A stretch of DNA of 7,087 nt from contig JAJYPQ010000193.1 in NCBI GenBank assembly GCA_021795255.1, positions 1-7,087 on the forward strand. Reading direction: 5' to 3'. This DNA is from Pseudomonadota bacterium (GTDB lineage Bacteria; Pseudomonadota; Gammaproteobacteria; Acidiferrobacterales; Acidiferrobacteraceae). A program made the position numbers and the translations under genes. The notes under the pieces were generated by a model. It worked only from the letters and a program-made list of their open reading frames with translations. It was not told the origin of the DNA and did not search any database. Shown here one piece after another: positions 4,444 through 7,087 of the stretch. Each line of letters starts with the position of its first letter. The first letter of the stretch is position 1.

Positions 4444-7087
4444 CCCACAAATCCGTCACGACACTGGCCGCGGCTTTGCTCTTGCTGGTCGGCTCCGCCC
4501 TGTCCGCCCCGGCCTTTGCCGGCGCCGCCCCGGCCCCGCCGCCGATGGCGCAGGCGGGGACATACGCCCCCGCGTCCGGCGGCGGCAATTCCCTGTCCAT
4601 GCCATCGCTCGCGCCCGGGTCGGGCACCGGCTCGCTCTTTGGCGTGGTCTTCTATCCGCTCGCCCCCCAAGACATCGGCTACTCCCTGCTGCAGCGGATC
4701 TTCGGCCCCGAGGTGACCACGATCGCATCCGGCGGGCTGACCCTCTCGGGAGGTACCTCTTCCTCTTCCTCGTCCCAGGCGCAGCAAACGAACGTCTCCG
4801 GTGCGGGCAGCGTCCTGGCCGATGGCTTCGGGGTGATGAATACCGGCATCCTGTTGATCGTCGCGCTGATGACCATCTTTGGGTCGCTGACCGGCATCCT
4901 GCACACCGCCAACCGGGGGGAATGGATGGGGCGGAACGGGTCCGTGTTCTGGGCACCGGTCCGCGTCATTATCGGCGGTGGGGCCCTAATGCCCGTCTTC
5001 GGCGGCTACTCCCTGGTCCAGGCCATGGTGCTCTGGACCACCATGGCGGGGATGGGGGTCGCGAACCGCGCGGCCGATGTCATGATCTCCGCGTTCGTGA
5101 GCCGTCCGGCCGTGGTCGCCCCGTCACCTCCCGCGGGCCGCCAGATCGCCGAGGGGCTGCTCGCAGGCCAGGCCTGCGCCGCGTACTACAACGCCCACGC
5201 CGGCGCACAGATCGACAACTACAACCCAGCCAAGGCTACGCCGACGCAGTGGTATGTCGATGAACTGATCACGAACGAAGCGGATGGCGACACAACCGAG
5301 CAACTGGTCGCCCCGACCGGCGCGAACATCTGGACCCACTCCTTCACGTCGGGTAGCTCGACCGACGAGACCCAGTACCAATGGGTCCACATCAAGGACC
5401 CGCAGAACTGGAAGGCGACGCAGGTCCCCACGACAGACGACATCTGCGGCGGGGTGGGCTTTCGCGTGCCGCTCAACCTTCCCTCTCACGGCTGGACCAA
5501 CGGCCTGCTGGGCGAGGTCAGTAACCCGTCCTCGCTGCGCGAGACGCAGAACCTCATGGCCAATGCCGAACAGCAAGGGATTCAGGCGGCGGCCGCCGAT
5601 ACCGCGCCCCTGGCCGGTCTGCTCGGGTCGGGTCGTGCGCCGATATCCTCGACGACCGGCGATCTGGTCCTACCATCGCCTGCGTTCCCCTCGGGCGCCA
5701 CGCCAGCGCCCCAGGCGGTCGCCGGCGGGGCCACCGTGCCGGTCACCACGCCGCCGGCGCCCAAGGCCCCCAGCGTCGGCCAGGTAGCAGCCGCCGAGGC
5801 GACCTTCGCCCAGGCATCGGCGGCCTTTGATGCCCCCGTCGATCAGGCCAGCGGCGGCATCCTGCGCATGCTCGCCGGACGGGCGAACATGCAGCACATC
5901 GTCAACGTGGTCGAGAAAGAGGGCTGGCTGACGATCGGCGGGCTGTGGCTCAACCTGGCACGGCTCGACCAGTCCGACCACAACCTGGCCTCGCCGCATA
6001 CCTCGGTCTCGATGCCGACCACCAAAGGCCTTGCCCAGGCCTCACGCGGCGCGATCGTCATCCGCCAGGCGACGGCCATCGGCAGTCACCCGACGACCGC
6101 CCTGGGGCGGCTTATGAGCGCTACGTCACGAACCAACCAGAGCCAGGGCTTTTTGGGGCGCATGTGGAGTGACGTAAAGAGCGACGCCAGCGACCTCGTG
6201 TCGCGCGTCTTCATGGTGCCCGTGGAAGTCATCATGAGCGTCTTTGTCGGCTCCAGTGGTGGATGGGGTAGTGCCCATCAGACCGTTACTGGCGCCGCGA
6301 ACGCGCTGTCGTCTGGCAACCCGCTCATCATGTTCATGGAGGCGGGTCAGCTGATGCTGACGATTGCCGGCGGACTCATTTTGATATGGGTCGGCGCGAA
6401 GGTGGGCGGCATGCTGGGTGGTGGGGCGGCGGCCGCCGCGGGAGCCGCGGCCCTCGGGCCTCTCGGATCGGCCGTATCCGCCGTGATCTCTAAGCTGGTA
6501 AGCGGTTTCTTGGCGATTGCCGCCACGCTGATCTTCATATTCCTCGCCGGCGGGTTCGTGCTCGGTATCCTGCTCCCCGCCCTGCCCTTGATCGCCTTCC
6601 TGTCAGCCGCCATGGGTTGGCTGCTCATGGTCGCCGAGGCCATGGTGGCCGCGCCCTTGTGGGCCGCTGCGCACGTCTCGTTCGAGGGCGAGGGCTGGGC
6701 GCCCCAACGCGCCCAGTTGGGCTACCAGATGATCGCAGGGCTCGTCCTGCGCCCGATCCTGATCACGATCGGCGCCTTCCTCGCCATGGCGCTCATGGAG
6801 GCGGCGGCCTGGCTGATCGGGATCTCCTTCCTGGGTTACGCCTCGGCCTACCTGAACGGCACGCAGTCGATGACGCAGGCCCTGGAGGCCGATGGGCTGG
6901 TCCTCGTTTTGGTAATGATGTTGACCTTCGTGTCCTTGCATGCCGTCAAGGTCATGACAGTCCTACCTGATCAGGTCCTGAAGTGGATTGGCGGTGGCAC
7001 GAGCGCCCTTGGGGCGGCAGCCGACATGCAGGGGCACGTCAACAAGGTCCTCGGAATCGTGAATATCGCAAAACCCTCCGGGGCCAA
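4440..7087 (+). CDS. dotA: DotA/TraY-family type IVB secretion inner-membrane protein (3' truncated by window)
   Basis: The frame is unbroken for 882 codons and still open at the window end. The family is a polytopic inner-membrane component of Dot/Icm and IncI-type systems. Residues 1-27 form a signal peptide with a likely AFA/G cleavage site. Membrane segments are visible at about 133-155, 172-200, 633-653, 685-709, 711-735, 762-797 and 818-838. Two blocks are typical of the family: RNGSVFWAPVRVIIGGGALM then PVFGGYSLVQAMVLW (165-199), and PLWAAAHVSFEGEGWAPQRA then QLGYQMIAGLVLRP (739-772). A large, probably periplasmic region (about 201-620) contains the only two Cys (246, 336) and a Pro/Ala-rich linker (about 401-447). 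The Lys/Arg/His-containing loop at 155-170 fits a cytoplasmic side, hence a periplasmic mature N-terminus. WIGGG at 848-852 suggests that the C-terminus is close. Length falls between IncI TraY and Legionella DotA. Family assignment is strong; conjugative rather than effector export is inferred from the neighbours. Confidence 0.9.
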   Translation, partial: MTHKSVTTLAAALLLLVGSALSAPAFAGAAPAPPPMAQAGTYAPASGGGNSLSMPSLAPGSGTGSLFGVVFYPLAPQDIGYSLLQRIFGPEVTTIASGGLTLSGGTSSSSSSQAQQTNVSGAGSVLADGFGVMNTGILLIVALMTIFGSLTGILHTANRGEWMGRNGSVFWAPVRVIIGGGALMPVFGGYSLVQAMVLWTTMAGMGVANRAADVMISAFVSRPAVVAPSPPAGRQIAEGLLAGQACAAYYNAHAGAQIDNYNPAKATPTQWYVDELITNEADGDTTEQLVAPTGANIWTHSFTSGSSTDETQYQWVHIKDPQNWKATQVPTTDDICGGVGFRVPLNLPSHGWTNGLLGEVSNPSSLRETQNLMANAEQQGIQAAAADTAPLAGLLGSGRAPISSTTGDLVLPSPAFPSGATPAPQAVAGGATVPVTTPPAPKAPSVGQVAAAEATFAQASAAFDAPVDQASGGILRMLAGRANMQHIVNVVEKEGWLTIGGLWLNLARLDQSDHNLASPHTSVSMPTTKGLAQASRGAIVIRQATAIGSHPTTALGRLMSATSRTNQSQGFLGRMWSDVKSDASDLVSRVFMVPVEVIMSVFVGSSGGWGSAHQTVTGAANALSSGNPLIMFMEAGQLMLTIAGGLILIWVGAKVGGMLGGGAAAAAGAAALGPLGSAVSAVISKLVSGFLAIAATLIFIFLAGGFVLGILLPALPLIAFLSAAMGWLLMVAEAMVAAPLWAAAHVSFEGEGWAPQRAQLGYQMIAGLVLRPILITIGAFLAMALMEAAAWLIGISFLGYASAYLNGTQSMTQALEADGLVLVLVMMLTFVSLHAVKVMTVLPDQVLKWIGGGTSALGAAADMQGHVNKVLGIVNIAKPSGA

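Noticed and set aside
3558..4904. 448-codon antisense frame crossing the T4CP tail, the 93-aa gene and the DotA start
   Set aside because: It is low-complexity, runs across three well-supported sense genes and their gaps, and has no recognisable domain. It is a shadow of GC-rich coding sequence.
4328..5263. 311-codon + strand frame, Arg/Pro/Gly-rich
   Set aside because: It overlaps the 93-aa gene and the DotA frame, which has a signal peptide and family motifs. The Arg/Pro-rich composition is typical of an out-of-register GC-rich frame.

Overview
The window looks like part of a conjugative transfer (tra) region from a plasmid or integrative conjugative element in a GC-rich proteobacterium. 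All five genes lie on the + strand, and the gene families are proteobacterial conjugation proteins. The host genus cannot be fixed from this sequence. No replication, partition, antibiotic-resistance, tRNA, rRNA or CRISPR sequence is visible.

Layout. (1) Bases 1-1734 are the C-terminal part of a TraI/TrwC-type (MOBF) relaxase-helicase. Its relaxase domain and Walker A/B motifs must lie upstream of the window. (2) Bases 1735-1828 are an AT-richer intergenic stretch with a 10-bp perfect dyad and copy 1 of a 23-bp repeat. (3) Bases 1829-2032 encode a 67-residue protein of unknown function behind a near-perfect Shine-Dalgarno. (4) Bases 2047-4113 encode a TrwB/TraD-type coupling ATPase (T4CP) with two N-terminal membrane segments, clear Walker motifs and a long low-complexity acidic tail. 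(5) Bases 4114-4161 form a short gap with copy 2 of the 23-bp repeat. (6) Bases 4162-4443 encode a 93-residue acidic, Ala-rich protein of unknown function. (7) Bases 4440-7087 are a DotA/TraY-family inner-membrane protein, overlapping gene 6 by ATGA and still open at the right edge. This is the largest gene in the window; it has no stop codon inside it, so it is easily missed.

How they fit together. The relaxase-helicase would nick and unwind the DNA. The T4CP would bring the nucleoprotein to the channel and supply ATPase activity. DotA/TraY is an inner-membrane component specific to type IVB (Dot/Icm, IncI-like) secretion systems. The set therefore pairs a MOBF/TrwB-like DNA-processing module with a type IVB transfer apparatus, whereas the classical IncI systems use MOBP relaxases. 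The most interesting points are this pairing, two unrecognised small genes placed just before the coupling protein and just before DotA, and a repeated motif found in both of the only substantial gaps, each time just upstream of a small gene.
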